Positions 6,501 to 7,298 of a DNA stretch of 7,298 nt are shown one piece after another (the stretch's first letter is position 1; each line of letters begins with the position of its first letter). The stretch is from DASVLX01 sp035552275 (GTDB taxonomy: Bacteria; Actinomycetota; Actinomycetes; Mycobacteriales; Pseudonocardiaceae): the NCBI GenBank assembly GCA_035552275.1, contig DASZLR010000055.1, positions 1 through 7,298 on the forward strand. Reading direction: 5' to 3'. The notes below the pieces were generated by a model that was not told the DNA's origin, made no database searches, and saw nothing but the letters and a program-made list of their open reading frames with translations. The translations under genes and the position numbers were made by a program.

Positions 6501-6527
6501 CTTCGGTAAATGCGTTGAGCGCACTCG

Positions 6528-6533
6528 TATCAT
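6528..6533 (+). promoter_or_regulatory. -10 element of a leaderless promoter for the methyltransferase
   Basis: TATCAT is followed by six bases and then the GTG start at 6540, placing the transcription start on or next to the start codon. No purine-rich ribosome site lies in between and no clear -35 is seen. This is the usual layout of actinobacterial leaderless genes. Confidence 0.5.
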
Positions 6534-6539
6534 CGCTGG

Positions 6540-7298
6540 GTGACCAGGAATGAGCTGCATCTGGACCGGGCGCGGGCCGAATCATTCGGTCCGGTCGCCG
6601 AGGACTACGACCGCTACCGGCCCACTTTCCCCGATGAGCTGATCGACGATCTTGTCGCTGGCCGGCCGGCAGCGGTGCTCGATGTCGGCTGCGGGACCGG
6701 CAAAGCCACCGTGCTGCTCGCCAAGCGCGGACTGGACGTGCTCGGCGTCGAACTGGACGAGCGGATGGCCGAGATCGCCCGCGGGCACGGCATTCCGGTG
6801 GAGGTCGGGGCATTCGAAACCTGGGACGACGGCGGGCGACAGTTCGACCTGATCACATTCGCCCAGTCGTGGCACTGGATCAACCCGGAACTGGGCATTC
6901 CGAAGGTGGCCACGCTGCTGCGGTCGGGCGGCGTGATCGCCCGATTCTGGAACTTCTACGTGGTGGACGAGCCGGTTCGCGGCGCGCTCGACGCGGTGTA
7001 TCGCGAACACGTGCCGGAGATCCACCCGCATACCCAAGGGCCAACCGACGAGGACCGGACCATCGCCGACCCGTTCGCGGCCAACGACTTGTTCACCGCG
7101 TTCGAGAACAAGATGTACGGGCTGGACGTGCGGCTGAGCGCGGATCACTGGGTGGCGATGGTGTCGACCTTCAGCGATCACCGGCAGTTGGCGCCCGACC
7201 GGCTCGCCGTCCTGCAGCGGGAGTCGCGCGCGACGATCGAATCCTTCGGCGGCGCCGTCCCGGCTCGGCACGCCGCGTTCGCCCAGTTCGCCCGTCGG
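6540..7298 (+). CDS. Class I SAM-dependent methyltransferase, runs off right edge
   Basis: Predicted cytoplasmic methyltransferase using S-adenosylmethionine; acceptor unknown. The 253 visible residues begin VTRNELHLDRARAESFGPVA. Motif I VLDVGCGTG is at 46-54, the acidic residue that holds the SAM ribose is Glu71 (VLGVELDERM), and motif IV is FDLITFAQSWHWI, with the WHW triad common in small-molecule methyltransferases of the Methyltransf_11/25 type. The N-terminal motif FGPVAEDYDRYRPTFP is also typical of that group. Visible length is near the full family length (about 250-260), so only the last few codons are likely missing. GTG 6540 is chosen because it is in frame, sits at leaderless distance from TATCAT, and includes the whole N-terminal motif; the ATG at 6550 is out of frame. 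No functional link to the genes on its left is evident. Confidence 0.88.
   Translation, partial: MTRNELHLDRARAESFGPVAEDYDRYRPTFPDELIDDLVAGRPAAVLDVGCGTGKATVLLAKRGLDVLGVELDERMAEIARGHGIPVEVGAFETWDDGGRQFDLITFAQSWHWINPELGIPKVATLLRSGGVIARFWNFYVVDEPVRGALDAVYREHVPEIHPHTQGPTDEDRTIADPFAANDLFTAFENKMYGLDVRLSADHWVAMVSTFSDHRQLAPDRLAVLQRESRATIESFGGAVPARHAAFAQFARR

Noticed and set aside
6582..7271. Minus-strand open frame of 229 codons
   Set aside because: Antisense to the methyltransferase, which shows all expected SAM-binding motifs.

Overview
The window is about 7.3 kb of high-GC DNA with strong G/C bias at third codon positions, GTG and TTG starts with GGAGG-type ribosome sites, a proline-rich secreted protein and a leaderless gene. 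This points to an actinomycete, probably of the Pseudonocardiales/Nocardia-Mycobacterium kind. Genus cannot be fixed from sequence reading alone.

Layout. Left part, minus strand (1-2671): a promoter, then a two-gene operon. The first gene is an FAD-dependent monooxygenase of the salicylyl-CoA 5-hydroxylase / 2-aminobenzoyl-CoA monooxygenase type. The second, overlapping it by 4 bases (GTGA), is an NDP-forming acyl-CoA synthetase that runs off the left edge. Middle, minus strand (2707-5361): a large exported alpha/beta hydrolase with a signal peptide, a beta-rich N-terminal region, a GFSSG nucleophile elbow and a proline-rich tail, ending in a perfect 14-bp hairpin. Divergent from it, on the plus strand (5444-6241), lies a PaaX-family regulator with a TTG start. 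Right part, plus strand: the 3' half of a Uma2-like (DUF820) gene as a relic (about 6258-6500), then a class I SAM methyltransferase (6540 to right edge) that looks leaderless.

How the genes may work together (inference). The monooxygenase operon and the hydrolase have nearly the same promoter: TTGACG, 18-bp spacer, CATAAT, with an inverted repeat GACG-N2-CGTC overlapping the -35 at the same place, and start codons 41-42 bases from the -10. They are therefore probably one regulon. The adjacent PaaX-type regulator, a family in which known members respond to aryl-CoA thioesters, is the obvious candidate to bind these sites. The picture is a small pathway: a secreted hydrolase frees an aromatic or other acid from an ester outside the cell, the NDP-forming ligase makes the CoA thioester, and the flavoprotein hydroxylates the aryl-CoA. 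Substrate identity is unknown.

Most notable points: the matched promoter/operator pair; the monooxygenase C-terminus, which looks like a collapsed old-yellow-enzyme domain; pairing with an NDP-forming rather than AMP-forming ligase; and the Uma2 relic fused against the end of the regulator gene.
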